Source: Bacillota bacterium | GTDB taxonomy: Bacteria > Bacillota > Dethiobacteria > Dethiobacterales > Dethiobacteraceae | NCBI GenBank assembly: GCA_012521345.1 | Contig: JAAYMN010000031.1 | Coordinates: forward strand, 1-64,000 | Direction: 5' to 3' | Length of the DNA stretch: 64,000 bases | In this document: positions 8,064 through 16,692 of the stretch, piece after piece | How positions within the stretch are numbered: the stretch's first letter is position 1 | Layout of the letters: the number at the start of each line of letters is the position of its first letter | Notes under the pieces: model-generated | The model's input: the letters and a program-made list of their open reading frames with translations, nothing else | What the model was told of the DNA's origin: nothing | Databases searched by the model: none | Translations under genes and position numbers: made by a program

Positions 8064-9136
8064 GTCTTTTGGTCCACCTTTCTCAATTGTTCGGCCTGGG
8101 CATTGGTAATCAGTGCATCCACAATTTCATCCATATCTCCGTCCAGAAACTGATCCAGCTTATACAGGGTAAGGCCGATGCGATGCTCGGAGACACGTCC
8201 CTGCGGGAAATTATATGTCCTGATGCGTTCGCTGCGGTCGCCGCTGCCGACCTGGGATTTGCGGGTTTGCGCCAGTTCAGCCTGTTTTTCCGCCTGCGCA
8301 CGCTCATAAAGCCTGGCGCGCAGGACACGCATGGCCTTTTCCTTGTTTTTTAACTGCGATTTTTCATCCTGGCAGGTAACAACCGTCCCCGTTGGCAGGT
8401 GAGTGATGCGCACGGCGGACTGGGTGGTATTCACGCTTTGCCCGCCGGGGCCGGAAGAGCAGAAAACATCAATGCGCAAATCCTGCGGGTTGATTTCCAC
8501 TTCCACTTCTTCCGCTTCCGGCAGGACTGCCACGGTTGCTGCCGAGGTGTGAATGCGTCCGCCCGACTCGGTGGTAGGCACCCGCTGCACCCGGTGGACA
8601 CCGCTTTCATATTTCAAGCGGCTGTAAGCGCCTTCTCCCTCAATGGCAAAAATGACTTCCTTAAAACCGCCGATATCGGTCGGATTGGCATCCATGATTT
8701 CCGTTTTCCAGCCTTTCCGCTCCGCATAGCGGGTATACATGCGAAACAGGTCGGCGGCAAAAAGCGCCGCTTCCTCGCCACCGGTGCCTGCCCGGATTTC
8801 CACAATGACGTTTTTCTCGTCATTGGGGTCGCGGGGCAAAAGCAGAATGCGCAGGCGCTCCGCCAACCGCTCTTTTTCTTCCGCGTAATTATTAATTTCT
8901 TCCTTGAGGAAGCGGTTCAGTTCCTCGTCGCTGCTGTCCGCCAGCATTTCTTTGGCTTCCTGCAGGTTAGCATCCGCCTTTTTATAATCGCGGTAGGCAG
9001 TAACTACTTCCGTCAGGCGGGCATGCTCTTTTGTCAGTTTGCGCCACTCGTCCTGCCGGGCGATGACCTCCGGGTCGCTAAGCTGCCGCTCCAGTTCCTC
9101 ATAGCGTTCTTCAATTGCCTCCAGTTTCTCAAACAT
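8060..9136 (-). CDS. prfA: peptide chain release factor 1
   Basis: The 358-residue length and the [18 protein letters not shown] core identify a class I release factor. Together with its position before prmC and downstream of rpmE and yqhQ this indicates RF1 (UAA/UAG) rather than RF2. The GGQ loop catalyses peptidyl-tRNA hydrolysis. The ATG follows GAGGTG with 7-base spacing, and the stop overlaps prmC. The N-terminal coiled coil ([17 protein letters not shown]) and the C-terminal [16 protein letters not shown] are family-typical. Confidence 0.96.
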   Translation of the reverse strand: MFEKLEAIEERYEELERQLSDPEVIARQDEWRKLTKEHARLTEVVTAYRDYKKADANLQEAKEMLADSSDEELNRFLKEEINNYAEEKERLAERLRILLLPRDPNDEKNVIVEIRAGTGGEEAALFAADLFRMYTRYAERKGWKTEIMDANPTDIGGFKEVIFAIEGEGAYSRLKYESGVHRVQRVPTTESGGRIHTSAATVAVLPEAEEVEVEINPQDLRIDVFCSSGPGGQSVNTTQSAVRITHLPTGTVVTCQDEKSQLKNKEKAMRVLRARLYERAQAEKQAELAQTRKSQVGSGDRSERIRTYNFPQGRVSEHRIGLTLYKLDQFLDGDMDEIVDALITNAQAEQLRKVDQKT

Positions 9137-9139
9137 CCA

Positions 9140-10015
9140 TTACACCTCGCTTTCCCCTGCACCGGCAAGGACAGCTTGCACAGCTTTAATGGCTACTTCC
9201 AGCTGCCCCCGGTCCGGTTCCCGTGTGGTCAGCCGCTGCAGCCACAGGCCGGGAGCGGTTAGGGAACAGAAAAAACGGTAACGCCCCGCCAGCCGGATAA
9301 GCTCATAAGAAATACCTGCCACCAGGGGCAAAAGGAGCAGGCGCAGCAACAGGCGCAGCCAAAGAGTTGGCCAGCCGAAAAAAGCAAACAGCAGGATGCT
9401 GACCGTCATGACAAGCAAGAGAAAACTGGTGCCGCAGCGCGGGTGCAGGGTGGTATACTCTGCGGCATTTTCCGGTGTCAATTCCCGGCCTGCTTCCAAA
9501 CAGGCAATCACTTTATGCTCGGCGCCGTGATAAGCAAAAACCCGCTGAATATCCTGCATGCGGGAAATGAGCACAAGATAGAGAAGGAAAATGGCAAGGC
9601 GCACCACGCCTTCCAGCAGGTTTAAAAGCAAGGGCCTTGCCGGCAGCACGCCGTGCAGCAGGCGGAGCAAAAAAGTGGGCAGGAAGAAAAAAAGGGCAAT
9701 GCCAAAGACAAGGGCAACGCACACCGTCAGGGTCAACTGCCACCCGCTCAGCTCCTCTTCTTCTTCCGGCATGGCCAGATTGGCCGAAATGGTGAGTGCT
9801 CTGGCACCCAGGACAAGCGCTTCCAGAAAGGCGACAACACCCCGCAGGAGGGGCAGTTTCAGGACCGGGAAACGTTGTCCTGCGGACACCAGCTTTTCTG
9901 CGTGGACAACTATTCCCTGCTCCGGTGTACGGACAGCAATAGCCAGGCGGTCGCCATGCCGCATCATTACGCCTTCGATTACCGCCTGACCGCCGATTCT
10001 TGGAACATCAGACAT
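9140..10015 (-). CDS. YqhQ-like DUF1385 membrane protein
   Basis: The 291-residue protein carries the DUF1385 hallmarks: IGGQAVIEGVMMR at the N-terminus, YHGAEHKVIACLE in the middle and LHPRCGTSFL after it. About four to five hydrophobic segments (for example LTVCVALVFGIALFFFLP) place it in the membrane. The gene is commonly found next to rpmE, prfA and prmC in Bacillota; its biochemical function is not established. Three bases separate it from prfA, and GGGGG precedes the ATG. I do not assign a role beyond the family. Confidence 0.88.
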   Translation of the reverse strand: MSDVPRIGGQAVIEGVMMRHGDRLAIAVRTPEQGIVVHAEKLVSAGQRFPVLKLPLLRGVVAFLEALVLGARALTISANLAMPEEEEELSGWQLTLTVCVALVFGIALFFFLPTFLLRLLHGVLPARPLLLNLLEGVVRLAIFLLYLVLISRMQDIQRVFAYHGAEHKVIACLEAGRELTPENAAEYTTLHPRCGTSFLLLVMTVSILLFAFFGWPTLWLRLLLRLLLLPLVAGISYELIRLAGRYRFFCSLTAPGLWLQRLTTREPDRGQLEVAIKAVQAVLAGAGESEV

Positions 10016-10136
10016 CTTTTTCCCCCGTTTCCCGCACTCTCCAGCCGCTTCATGCTATACAAGAAAGCCGCCACCAGAGCGTATTGCACAATACGTCAGG
10101 GATGACGGCCAGAAAACTCCGGCAACAGCCTTTTCT

Positions 10137-10337
10137 TTATTCCATTCCGTATTTCTTTTTGAACCGTTCCACACGGCCGCCGGTGTCAACGAATTTTTGC
10201 TTCCCTGTAAAAAAGGGATGGCAGTTGGAACAGATTTCTACTCGCAATTCCTTCCGGGTCGAGCCGGTTTCAAAAGTATTCCCGCAGGCGCAGGTTACTG
10301 TTGCTTTCTGGTATGGAGGGTGTATTTTGGCTTTCAT
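10137..10337 (-). CDS. rpmE: 50S ribosomal protein L31, zinc-binding type
   Basis: The 66-residue protein is full length and carries the four zinc-ligand cysteines C16, C18, C36 and C39 (CACG and CSNC), so it is the Zn-containing (C+) L31 form. It sits at the ribosomal central protuberance bridging the subunits. GAGGTG precedes the ATG. It is the first gene after a good promoter and probably starts the rpmE-yqhQ-prfA-prmC unit; the 121-base gap to yqhQ holds a small palindrome but no terminator. Confidence 0.97.
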   Translation of the reverse strand: MKAKIHPPYQKATVTCACGNTFETGSTRKELRVEICSNCHPFFTGKQKFVDTGGRVERFKKKYGME

Positions 10338-10375
10338 GGAGCTTCACCTCTTTCCGCCTGAAAATCCACTACAAT

Positions 10376-10404
10376 ATATTATCACACGGTTTTGTCCAGT
10401 GCAA
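10376..10404 (-). promoter_or_regulatory. sigma-A-type promoter of rpmE
   Basis: On the minus strand TTGCAC (10399-10404), 17 bases, TAATAT (10376-10381), about 40 bases before the rpmE ATG. Confidence 0.7.
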
Positions 10405-10431
10405 GGTTTTTTCCTGCGGAATGCCGGCCGC

Positions 10432-11235
10432 TTATTCCCCCCGGGCGGGAAGGAGGGCAAGGGGGTTTTTGTGCCTGCCCAGGTAAATTGTTTCCAGGTG
10501 CACATGCGGACCCGTCGCATTGCCGGTCCGCCCCACTGCCGCAATTGTCTGTCCTTTTTGCACTTCCTGTCCCACGGTGACATACAGCCTGGCATTATGC
10601 CCGTAAACCGACTCCCAGCCGTTCCCGTGGTCAATACAAACCATGTAGCCGTAGCTGCCGACCCAGCCCGCCACGGTAACGGTACCGGCAAAAATGGCCT
10701 TGACGGGCGTACCGGCCGGAGCGGCCAGGTCAAGGCCATAATGAAAACCGCCCCAGCGGGGGCCGAAACCGGAAGTGATGCTTCCGCTGACCGGCCAAAT
10801 AAAGGCGGGAGTGCCAAGAGACTCTCTCCTGTCGCCGGAGCGGGAAGCAATCACCCGGGTGGCGGCGGCAGGAGCGGCAGCCTCCGCCGCGTCGGCTACC
10901 GGGATGTCCAAAATCTGGCCGGGAAAGATCAGATCTGGGTTTTCCAGGCTGTTGGCCGCAGCTATTGCCGTCACGGAAACTCCGTACTTTTTGGCAACGG
11001 CAGTAAGCGATTCGCCCGGCAAGACGGTATGCTGCAGGGCAAAAGCCGGCGCCTTCTGTACAAGCCGCTCCTGCGCTTTCTTTAGCTGGGTTAAGTAGGC
11101 AGGTCGGAGATTGTCAGCCGCCGGGGCTTGCGGCGCGTCGGCCACAAGTCTTGCCTGACAAAGGGCGGTGCCGGACGCAAGCAGAAGCAGGCAGGCTGTA
11201 CACAACAAGGAGAAAATACTTTGCTTTGCCGGCAA
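10432..11235 (-). CDS. secreted LysM-M23 family zinc metallopeptidase
   Basis: The 267-residue product has a signal peptide (SIFSLLCTACLLLLASGTALCQA), a LysM domain (HTVLPGESLTAVAKKYGVS, residues about 70-112) and an M23 peptidase domain (about 145-262) with the Zn ligands HYGLD and HVH and an SVYGHN element. It should cut peptidoglycan peptide bridges or act as a wall-remodelling activator outside the membrane. The start is TTG 11235 behind AGAGGTGAG. A strongly structured leader precedes it. No separate promoter is obvious, so read-through from glpX is possible. Confidence 0.9.
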   Translation of the reverse strand: MPAKQSIFSLLCTACLLLLASGTALCQARLVADAPQAPAADNLRPAYLTQLKKAQERLVQKAPAFALQHTVLPGESLTAVAKKYGVSVTAIAAANSLENPDLIFPGQILDIPVADAAEAAAPAAATRVIASRSGDRRESLGTPAFIWPVSGSITSGFGPRWGGFHYGLDLAAPAGTPVKAIFAGTVTVAGWVGSYGYMVCIDHGNGWESVYGHNARLYVTVGQEVQKGQTIAAVGRTGNATGPHVHLETIYLGRHKNPLALLPARGE

Positions 11236-11255
11236 AACTACTCACCTCTACCGGA

Positions 11256-11323
11256 CCCGGGCCTGTCTGCGCAGCGGACGCAGACCCGCCCGGGAAAGAC
11301 ATTTTCCAGTTAGGTTTTCCCGG
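11256..11323 (-). promoter_or_regulatory. leader with two mutually exclusive hairpins before the M23 peptidase gene
   Basis: On the minus strand a first hairpin pairs CCGGGAAA (11316-11323) with TTTCCCGG (11290-11297). A second pairs CCCGGGC plus GTCTGCG with CGCAGAC plus GCCCGGG (11256-11294). Both use bases 11290-11294, so they cannot coexist. No U-run follows either stem, and the Shine-Dalgarno lies just after the second. This could be an mRNA stability element, a protein site or an attenuator; function is inference. Confidence 0.5.
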
Positions 11324-11357
11324 AAGAGATGAATTTATACTTTTTCCTTTATTCTTT

Positions 11358-12344
11358 TTATTTTTCTCCGCACTCTTTGCCCCGTGCCACAAAGTGCGGC
11401 TTGCGGGGCAGGATGTGGGTGGCGTAAATGTTGCGGATTGTACCGGTAATGCCGCGCATTACCAGGGAATGGGTTTCCGCCGTCTGCCCCCTGTAGCGGA
11501 CGCCGCGCAGCAGGTCGCCGTCGGTAATGCCGGTGGCGGCAAAAAGGACATCATCTCCCATGACAAGGTCGTCCAACTCCAGCAATTTTCCCGGATCGGC
11601 AAAGCCCATCTGCAGGACTCTGGCCACTTCTTCTTCCCCGTCCGGCATGAGCCGCGCCTGCATTTCTCCCCCGAGACATTTCAGCGCCGCCGCAGCAAGT
11701 ACACCTTCCGGTGCTCCGCCAATGCCGAAAAGAATATCAACTCCGGAGTCTTCAAAAGCCGTGGCAATAGCGGCGGCAACATCTCCGTCCGAGATCAGCT
11801 TGACCCTGGCGCCTGCCCGGCGGATTTCCTCTATAATATGGGCATGGCGGGGGCGGTCCAGGATAATGGCGGTGACGTCCCGTACATCTTTGCCCAGGGC
11901 ATGCGCCACATTCTGCAGGTTTTCCCTGACGCCGGCATCCAGGTTGATACAACCCCTGGCTTTAGGGCCGACGGCAATTTTATTCATATAGATGTCGGGA
12001 GCATGCAGCAGGCAGCCGCGGGGCGCCACCGCCACTACCGCCAGGGCGTTGGGCAGCCCCTTGGCCACCAGGTTGGTGCCTTCCAGCGGGTCTACCGCCA
12101 CATCCACTTCGGGCTCGTTTCCTGTCCCCACCTTCTCGCCGATATAGAGCATGGGGGCTTCATCCATTTCTCCTTCACCAATGACCACTGTGCCGTTGAT
12201 ATGGACCGTATCGAAAACGGTCCGCATGGCATCCACGGCAGCCTGGTCAGCCGCTTCCTTGTCCCCCCGTCCCATAAAACGACCGGCAGCCAGGGCGGCT
12301 GCTTCCGTCACACGGACAAATTCCAAGGCCAGCTCTCTCTCCAT
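11358..12344 (-). CDS. glpX: class II fructose-1,6-bisphosphatase (GlpX)
   Basis: The 328-residue product matches GlpX in length, with the metal/phosphate motifs [18 protein letters not shown] and [13 protein letters not shown]. It hydrolyses fructose-1,6-bisphosphate to fructose-6-phosphate in gluconeogenesis, using Mn2+ or Mg2+. GGGGGAGGA precedes the ATG. It is downstream of spo0F, fba and fsa, the conserved Bacillota order, and follows fsa by 48 bases. The transcription factor rho and murA that often lie here are absent. Confidence 0.95.
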   Translation of the reverse strand: MERELALEFVRVTEAAALAAGRFMGRGDKEAADQAAVDAMRTVFDTVHINGTVVIGEGEMDEAPMLYIGEKVGTGNEPEVDVAVDPLEGTNLVAKGLPNALAVVAVAPRGCLLHAPDIYMNKIAVGPKARGCINLDAGVRENLQNVAHALGKDVRDVTAIILDRPRHAHIIEEIRRAGARVKLISDGDVAAAIATAFEDSGVDILFGIGGAPEGVLAAAALKCLGGEMQARLMPDGEEEVARVLQMGFADPGKLLELDDLVMGDDVLFAATGITDGDLLRGVRYRGQTAETHSLVMRGITGTIRNIYATHILPRKPHFVARGKECGEK

Positions 12345-12392
12345 CAGGCATCCTCCCCCGGGTTGTATTCGTTTTTTTAACTCGCATGTCGT

Positions 12393-13040
12393 CTATTTTT
12401 CCTGCATTTTCCGCCAGTCGTTCAGAAAACGTTCCAGGCCAATATCCGTTAAAGGATGGTTAAACATTTGTTTTAAAACGGAAAAGGGAATGGTGGCAAT
12501 ATGGGCGCCGACTGCGGCCACCTGCGCCACATGCAGCGGATGGCGGATGCTGGCGGCAATTACTTCCGTATCGTAGCCGTAGTAGCCGATCACCTGGCAG
12601 ATATCTGCCACCAGCTGGACGCCGTCATGTCCAATATCGTCCAACCGGCCTACGAAGGGGCTGACGTAAGCGGCACCGGCCTTAGCTGCCAGCAAGGCTT
12701 GATTTACGGAAAAAACCAGTGTCACATTGGTTTGAATCCCTTCCGCCTGCAAGGCGGCGACTGCCTGCAGACCGTCCGGTGTCATGGGCACTTTGATCAC
12801 CACATTGTCGGCAATGGCGGCAAGCTCCCTGGCTTCTTTAACCATGTCCTCCGCTTTGGTGGCAATTACTTCCGCAGAAACAGGGCCTTTGACCAGCCGG
12901 CAGATGGCTGCGATCCGCTCCTGAAAATTGCCGCCCTCTTTGGCCACAAGCGTAGGGTTGGTGGTTACACCGTCAATGGCACCCCATTTTACCGCCTGTT
13001 CAATTTCTGCCAGATTGGCCGTATCCAGAAACAGTTTCAT
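12393..13040 (-). CDS. fsa: transaldolase / fructose-6-phosphate aldolase family (TalC/Fsa)
   Basis: The 215-residue length and [17 protein letters not shown] start identify the small transaldolase subfamily. The Schiff-base lysine lies in [13 protein letters not shown], and the ITxNVTLVFS-type segment is present as [17 protein letters not shown]. It acts in the pentose phosphate pathway; transaldolase versus fructose-6-phosphate aldolase activity cannot be decided by eye. The start at 13040 follows GGGGGAG; an upstream in-frame start lacks support. It lies 10 bases after fba. Confidence 0.92.
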   Translation of the reverse strand: MKLFLDTANLAEIEQAVKWGAIDGVTTNPTLVAKEGGNFQERIAAICRLVKGPVSAEVIATKAEDMVKEARELAAIADNVVIKVPMTPDGLQAVAALQAEGIQTNVTLVFSVNQALLAAKAGAAYVSPFVGRLDDIGHDGVQLVADICQVIGYYGYDTEVIAASIRHPLHVAQVAAVGAHIATIPFSVLKQMFNHPLTDIGLERFLNDWRKMQEK

Positions 13041-13050
13041 TTTTCTCCCC

Positions 13051-13905
13051 CTAAGCCTTACCGGCACTGCCGAAAAGGCGAATCTTTTCCCGGATGACTT
13101 CTTTCATGGCCGCTTTGGCAGGACCCAGGATTTTGCGGGGGTCGTATTCTGCAGGGCTGTCTTGCAGTACTTGCTTCACAGCGCGGGCAAAGGCCTGCCT
13201 GATATCGGTATCAATATTGATTTTGCGGACACCAAGGCTGATGGCGCGGCGGATGCTTTCCGCCGGCACCCCTGAAGCGCCGTGCAGAACCAAAGGTACC
13301 TGCACGCGGTCGCGAATGGCAGCCAAGCGGTCAAAATCCAGGGACGGTTCACCTTTATAGGGACCGTGGGCTGTGCCGATGGCAACAGCCAGCGCATCCA
13401 CGCCCGTGGCAGCGACAAACTGCTCCGCCTCGGCAGGATCCGTAAAAAAGGCATCCCTTTCATCCACGGAGATGTCATCTTCCGTACCGCCGATTTTGCC
13501 CAGCTCGCCCTCCACGGACACTCCCATGGCATGAGCCACTTCCGCCACACGCTGTGTCTGGGCAATATTGTCTGCCAGGGCATATTTGGAGCCGTCAAAC
13601 ATGACGGAAGTAAAGCCGTGGCGCAGGCAAAGCATGGCCTGCTCGAAGCTGGTGCCGTGATCAAGATGCAGCACTACCGGAACAGTTGCGGCAGCAGCCG
13701 CCGCCCTGACCATGGCTGTTATGTAGGGCAGCCCGGCATACTTGATCGCTCCCTGGCTGGCCTGCAAGATAACAGGCGCCCTCTCTTCCTCTGCCGTTTC
13801 CATAATTGCCTGCAAGATTTCCATGTTATTCGTGTTAAAGGCGCCCACGGCGTAGCCGCCGCGCTCCGCCTCCTGCAGGACTTCTTTCAGCGTGACAAGG
13901 CTCAT
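13051..13905 (-). CDS. fba: class II fructose-1,6-bisphosphate aldolase
   Basis: The 284-residue protein has class II aldolase motifs: [15 protein letters not shown] at the N-terminus, the Zn-binding [13 protein letters not shown], and [13 protein letters not shown]. It cleaves or condenses fructose-1,6-bisphosphate in glycolysis and gluconeogenesis. GGGAGGG precedes the ATG. A 12-bp perfect inverted repeat separates it from spo0F, so the operon may be partly terminated or processed there. Substrate could also be a ketose such as tagatose bisphosphate, but the neighbourhood favours fructose bisphosphate. Confidence 0.93.
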   Translation of the reverse strand: MSLVTLKEVLQEAERGGYAVGAFNTNNMEILQAIMETAEEERAPVILQASQGAIKYAGLPYITAMVRAAAAAATVPVVLHLDHGTSFEQAMLCLRHGFTSVMFDGSKYALADNIAQTQRVAEVAHAMGVSVEGELGKIGGTEDDISVDERDAFFTDPAEAEQFVAATGVDALAVAIGTAHGPYKGEPSLDFDRLAAIRDRVQVPLVLHGASGVPAESIRRAISLGVRKINIDTDIRQAFARAVKQVLQDSPAEYDPRKILGPAKAAMKEVIREKIRLFGSAGKA

Positions 13906-13924
13906 TTGTTTTCCCTCCCTTAAG

Positions 13925-13977
13925 AAGGCTGTTTAATGACTGCAGAAAAGGATTATGACTGCAGTTTAAACAGCCTT
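13925..13977 (-). terminator. long hairpin between spo0F and fba
   Basis: AAGGCTGTTTAA (13925-13936) and TTAAACAGCCTT (13966-13977) are perfect 12-base complements around a 29-base loop that itself holds two copies of TGCAGTCA on the minus strand. Only a short CTTCTT follows, so it is a weak terminator or an RNA-processing/stability hairpin immediately before the fba Shine-Dalgarno. Confidence 0.55.
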
Positions 13978-14006
13978 TGCAGTAATGTTATGCCAAAAAT
14001 AAATTA

Positions 14007-14378
14007 TTAAGCACTTGCAGCCTGTAATTTCGCTTCTATAATACTTTTCAGCTCCTCAATGTCAAACGGTTTGGAAATGTAGCCCGCGGCGCCCCGCCGC
14101 CGCGCCTCTTTCAGTACTTCCAGTTCCTCGTAAGCTGTCATAATCAGGATAATGACATAGGGTGCATACTGTTTCAGGAGTGTTAAAGTTTCCAGGCCGT
14201 CCATACCGGACATTTTCATATCAAGCAGTACCAGGTCGATTTTGGTCCGCCTGATCATTTCCACGGCCTCACTGCCGCCGGAGGCTGTCAAGACCTTGTA
14301 GCCGGCATCCTGCAAAACCTCCTGCAACAGCTTGCGAATACCGACGCGGTCATCAACCACCATAATGGTAGCAGTCAT
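14007..14378 (-). CDS. spo0F: Spo0F-type single-domain response regulator
   Basis: The 123-residue protein is a stand-alone receiver domain: acidic pocket VVDD at residues 8-10, phospho-acceptor Asp53 in LVLLDMKMSGMDG, a conserved T in IMTAYEE and the lysine in YISKPFD. Position before fba-fsa-glpX is the conserved location of spo0F, the phosphorelay intermediate between sporulation kinases and Spo0B/Spo0A. Clostridia often lack Spo0B, so here it may act in a different phosphotransfer; that is inference. GGAGGGGG precedes the ATG and a sigma-H-like promoter lies upstream. Confidence 0.88.
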   Translation of the reverse strand: MTATIMVVDDRVGIRKLLQEVLQDAGYKVLTASGGSEAVEMIRRTKIDLVLLDMKMSGMDGLETLTLLKQYAPYVIILIMTAYEELEVLKEARRRGAAGYISKPFDIEELKSIIEAKLQAASA

Positions 14379-14409
14379 CTTTTCCCCCTCCTTGTTCAGT
14401 CTCCCAGTA

Positions 14410-14438
14410 TATTTCTCCCCCGGCAGGCAATTTCCTTT
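14410..14438 (-). promoter_or_regulatory. candidate sigma-H promoter of spo0F
   Basis: On the minus strand AAAGGAAAT (14430-14438), 11 bases, GGAGAAATA (14410-14418). The first element fits the sigma-H -35 consensus RnAGGAWWW fully; the second differs by one base from RnnGAATWW. spo0F in Bacillus has a sigma-H promoter, which makes the match plausible. Confidence 0.45.
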
Positions 14439-14474
14439 TTAATTGACAGCTTTTTGCAATTGCTGCAGCATTCG

Positions 14475-14567
14475 CTATTTCAGCAACCAGCGGCGGAAAC
14501 TGGCAAACAGGGACGCAAACCAGTCCAACATGCGCCGGGTACGTGATTTGCGTGTGCGAAAGAACAT
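14475..14567 (-). CDS. 30-residue cationic amphipathic peptide, unknown function
   Basis: The frame MFFRTRKSRTRR followed by MLDWFASLFASFRRWLLK is preceded by a strong AAAGGAGGAG at 7-base spacing, much better than chance. It carries seven Arg and two Lys against one Asp; the second half forms an amphipathic helix with aromatic residues. A TATAAT lies on the minus strand at 14623-14628, after the ferredoxin terminator, so it could be a monocistronic transcript. I do not recognise a family. It could be a membrane-active peptide, a regulatory leader peptide for spo0F, or spurious. Confidence 0.5.
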   Translation of the reverse strand: MFFRTRKSRTRRMLDWFASLFASFRRWLLK

Positions 14568-14660
14568 AAATCCGCTCCTCCTTTGCGCCTTTTTGCCTGT
14601 AATTTCTCCTACCGCAAAAAGTATTATACGGCAAAAGCACAAGGCGGAAGGAGGATAAAA

Positions 14661-14680
14661 AAGAGGGCACACGCCCTCTT
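14661..14680. terminator. bidirectional intrinsic terminator after the ferredoxin gene
   Basis: AAGAGGGC, ACAC, GCCCTCTT is a perfect 8-bp stem. On the minus strand it is followed by six T residues and lies 14 bases after the ferredoxin stop. Confidence 0.85.
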
Positions 14681-14693
14681 TTTGCTATTTATT

Positions 14694-14867
14694 TTACTCA
14701 GCAGGGTGAATAGCCTCCACCGGGCAGACTTCCTCACAAGCACCACAATCAATGCATGTTTCCGGGTCAATGTTATATTTGGTATCTCCTTCAGAAATGG
14801 CGTCAACCGGGCATTCGGCCTGACAGGAACCGCATGCGATGCAATCGTCGTTAATGACACGAGGCAT
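14694..14867 (-). CDS. 2[4Fe-4S] ferredoxin
   Basis: The 57-residue protein has two clostridial ferredoxin cluster motifs, CIACGSCQAECP and CIDCGACEEVCP, and nothing else. It is a soluble low-potential electron carrier for anaerobic enzymes, and a plausible partner for the NADH/NADPH/ferredoxin oxidoreductase encoded at 26-32 kb. The ATG at 14867 has AGGTAGGTG at good spacing; a GTG three codons earlier is possible. It is monocistronic between a promoter and a terminator. Confidence 0.95.
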   Translation of the reverse strand: MPRVINDDCIACGSCQAECPVDAISEGDTKYNIDPETCIDCGACEEVCPVEAIHPAE

Positions 14868-14893
14868 TACGGCCACCTACCTTTCTTCACATT

Positions 14894-14921
14894 AGTATAA
14901 ATTAATACATTAATTTTGTAA
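14894..14921 (-). promoter_or_regulatory. ferredoxin promoter overlapping an AT-rich palindrome
   Basis: On the minus strand TTACAA (14916-14921), 16 bases, TATACT (14894-14899). The spacer is almost entirely an inverted repeat, AAATTAAT - AC - ATTAATTT (14899-14916), placed as an operator would be. No known regulator motif was recognised. Confidence 0.5.
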
Positions 14922-14956
14922 CATATTCTTCTGCAAAAGACAATATAAAAACCGCT

Positions 14957-16573
14957 TTATTCCGTTTTGCTTTGGCGAAAAACCAAAGCGGCGGCAATAA
15001 AATCACGGAATAGGGGATGCGCCCTGTTGGGCCGGGACTTAAACTCAGGATGAAACTGTGTGGCTACAAACCAGGGGTGGTCCGGCAGTTCAATGATTTC
15101 CACCAAGCTGTTGTCCGGAGAAACGCCGCTGATGCGCAGGCCGGAATGAACCAGGCTGTCGCGGAAGTCATTATTCAGTTCATAACGGTGGCGGTGGCGT
15201 TCATGGACAAGCCGTGTGCCGTATGCTTTGGCGGCAAATGTCCCTTCTTCCAACCGGCAGGGGTAAAGCCCCAGGCGCATTGTTCCGCCAAGGTCGGCCA
15301 CATTTTTTTGCGAGGGCAAAAGGTCAATCACCGGATGGGCGGAATGGGGGGCGAACTCGGAAGAATTGGCATCCTGCCAACCGCAGACATTGCGGGCAAA
15401 TTCAATAATGGCACAGTGCATGCCCAGGCAAATGCCAAAAAATGGAACCTTGTTTTCCCTGGCAAAACGGACGGCCTTGATTTTGCCTTCAATCCCCCTG
15501 TCGCCAAAACCGCCCGGAATGAGAATGCCGTCCACCCCCGCAAGGTAAGCGGCTGCACCGTCTTTTTCCACATCTTCGGCCTGAATCCAGCGGATTTCCA
15601 CCTCGCAGTCGTTTTCATAACCGCCGTGATACAGGGACTCGGCCACACTAAGGTAGGCGTCCCTCAGGGAAACATACTTGCCCACCAGACCGATTGTCAC
15701 CCGGTGCCGCAAATTTTTTATTCTCTGCACAAGCTCTTCCCAGCTGCTCATATCGCAGTCCCCGTCTTTGAGACCAAGCTGCCGGACGACAATGGTGTCA
15801 AGGCCTTCCTGCCGCAATTTCAGCGGCACTTCATAGATTATTTCCACGTCCAGGTTTTCAATGACAGCTTCCGGAGCTATATCGCAGAAAAGAGCAATTT
15901 TTTCTTTTATATCGCGGGAAAGGGGCTTTTCCGTCCGGCAAACAATGACGTCGGGCTGAATACCGATGGAGCGCAGTTCCTTGACGGAATGCTGGGTCGG
16001 CTTTGTTTTCAGCTCGCCCGACTTGGCCAGGTAGGGGACGTATGTGACATGAATATACATCACCTTGTCCCGGCCGATATCGCTTTTCATCTGGCGGATA
16101 GCCTCCAGGAAAGGCAGGCTTTCTATATCGCCCACCGTACCGCCGATTTCCGTAATCACCACATCTACTTCCGCCTCCCTGGCGGAGCGCATGATGCGGT
16201 CCTTAATCTCATTGGTAATATGGGGAATCACCTGGACCGTACCGCCGAGAAATTCGCCTTTGCGTTCCTTGCTGATGACGGACCAGTATATTTTTCCCGT
16301 GGTTACGTTGGAGTTTTTTGTTAAATTAATATCAATAAAGCGCTCATAATGGCCCAAATCCAGATCGGTTTCCGCCCCGTCATCGGTGACGAATACTTCG
16401 CCGTGTTGATAAGGACTCATGGTACCGGGGTCAAAGTTTATATAAGGATCAAACTTTTGCGTAGTAACTTTCAGACCGCGGCATTTCAGCAGGCAGCCCA
16501 GTGATGCGGCAGTGATTCCCTTGCCAAGGGAAGAAGCTACACCGCCTGTGATAAAAATGTATTTTGTGCCCAT
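14957..16573 (-). CDS. pyrG: CTP synthase
   Basis: The 538-residue protein has the synthetase domain ([20 protein letters not shown], then [14 protein letters not shown]) and a C-terminal class I glutamine amidotransferase domain with [19 protein letters not shown] and [12 protein letters not shown]. It makes CTP from UTP, ATP and glutamine. The start at 16573 follows AAGGTGG; a longer in-frame opening adds 18 residues not found in the family. Its last bases are 80 bases from the ferredoxin promoter. No pyrG attenuator of the Bacillus type was recognised. Confidence 0.96.
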   Translation of the reverse strand: MGTKYIFITGGVASSLGKGITAASLGCLLKCRGLKVTTQKFDPYINFDPGTMSPYQHGEVFVTDDGAETDLDLGHYERFIDINLTKNSNVTTGKIYWSVISKERKGEFLGGTVQVIPHITNEIKDRIMRSAREAEVDVVITEIGGTVGDIESLPFLEAIRQMKSDIGRDKVMYIHVTYVPYLAKSGELKTKPTQHSVKELRSIGIQPDVIVCRTEKPLSRDIKEKIALFCDIAPEAVIENLDVEIIYEVPLKLRQEGLDTIVVRQLGLKDGDCDMSSWEELVQRIKNLRHRVTIGLVGKYVSLRDAYLSVAESLYHGGYENDCEVEIRWIQAEDVEKDGAAAYLAGVDGILIPGGFGDRGIEGKIKAVRFARENKVPFFGICLGMHCAIIEFARNVCGWQDANSSEFAPHSAHPVIDLLPSQKNVADLGGTMRLGLYPCRLEEGTFAAKAYGTRLVHERHRHRYELNNDFRDSLVHSGLRISGVSPDNSLVEIIELPDHPWFVATQFHPEFKSRPNRAHPLFRDFIAAALVFRQSKTE

Positions 16574-16692
16574 TTTTTCCACCTTCCCCTTCCGGCTTCT
16601 ACAAGCAAGCTTGTGAAAAAAAACCATACCCTTACCTTATACTACTCGAAGGAGAAAAATCCTTGTGGCTGCCTGCAACTTCTCTGTCCCAC

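Noticed and set aside
10338-11357. Cyclic-di-AMP (ydaO/yuaA) riboswitch before the M23 peptidase
   Set aside because: These genes often carry it, but the conserved core words of the class were not found; only the two competing hairpins are present.
14377-14474. TTGCCT / TATACT as a sigma-A promoter for spo0F
   Set aside because: The spacing is 13 bases, too short; the sigma-H-like pair fits better.
16574-16692. Bacillus-type pyrG attenuator or G-tract initiation control
   Set aside because: No terminator hairpin with U-run in the leader and no suitable start-site G-run seen.
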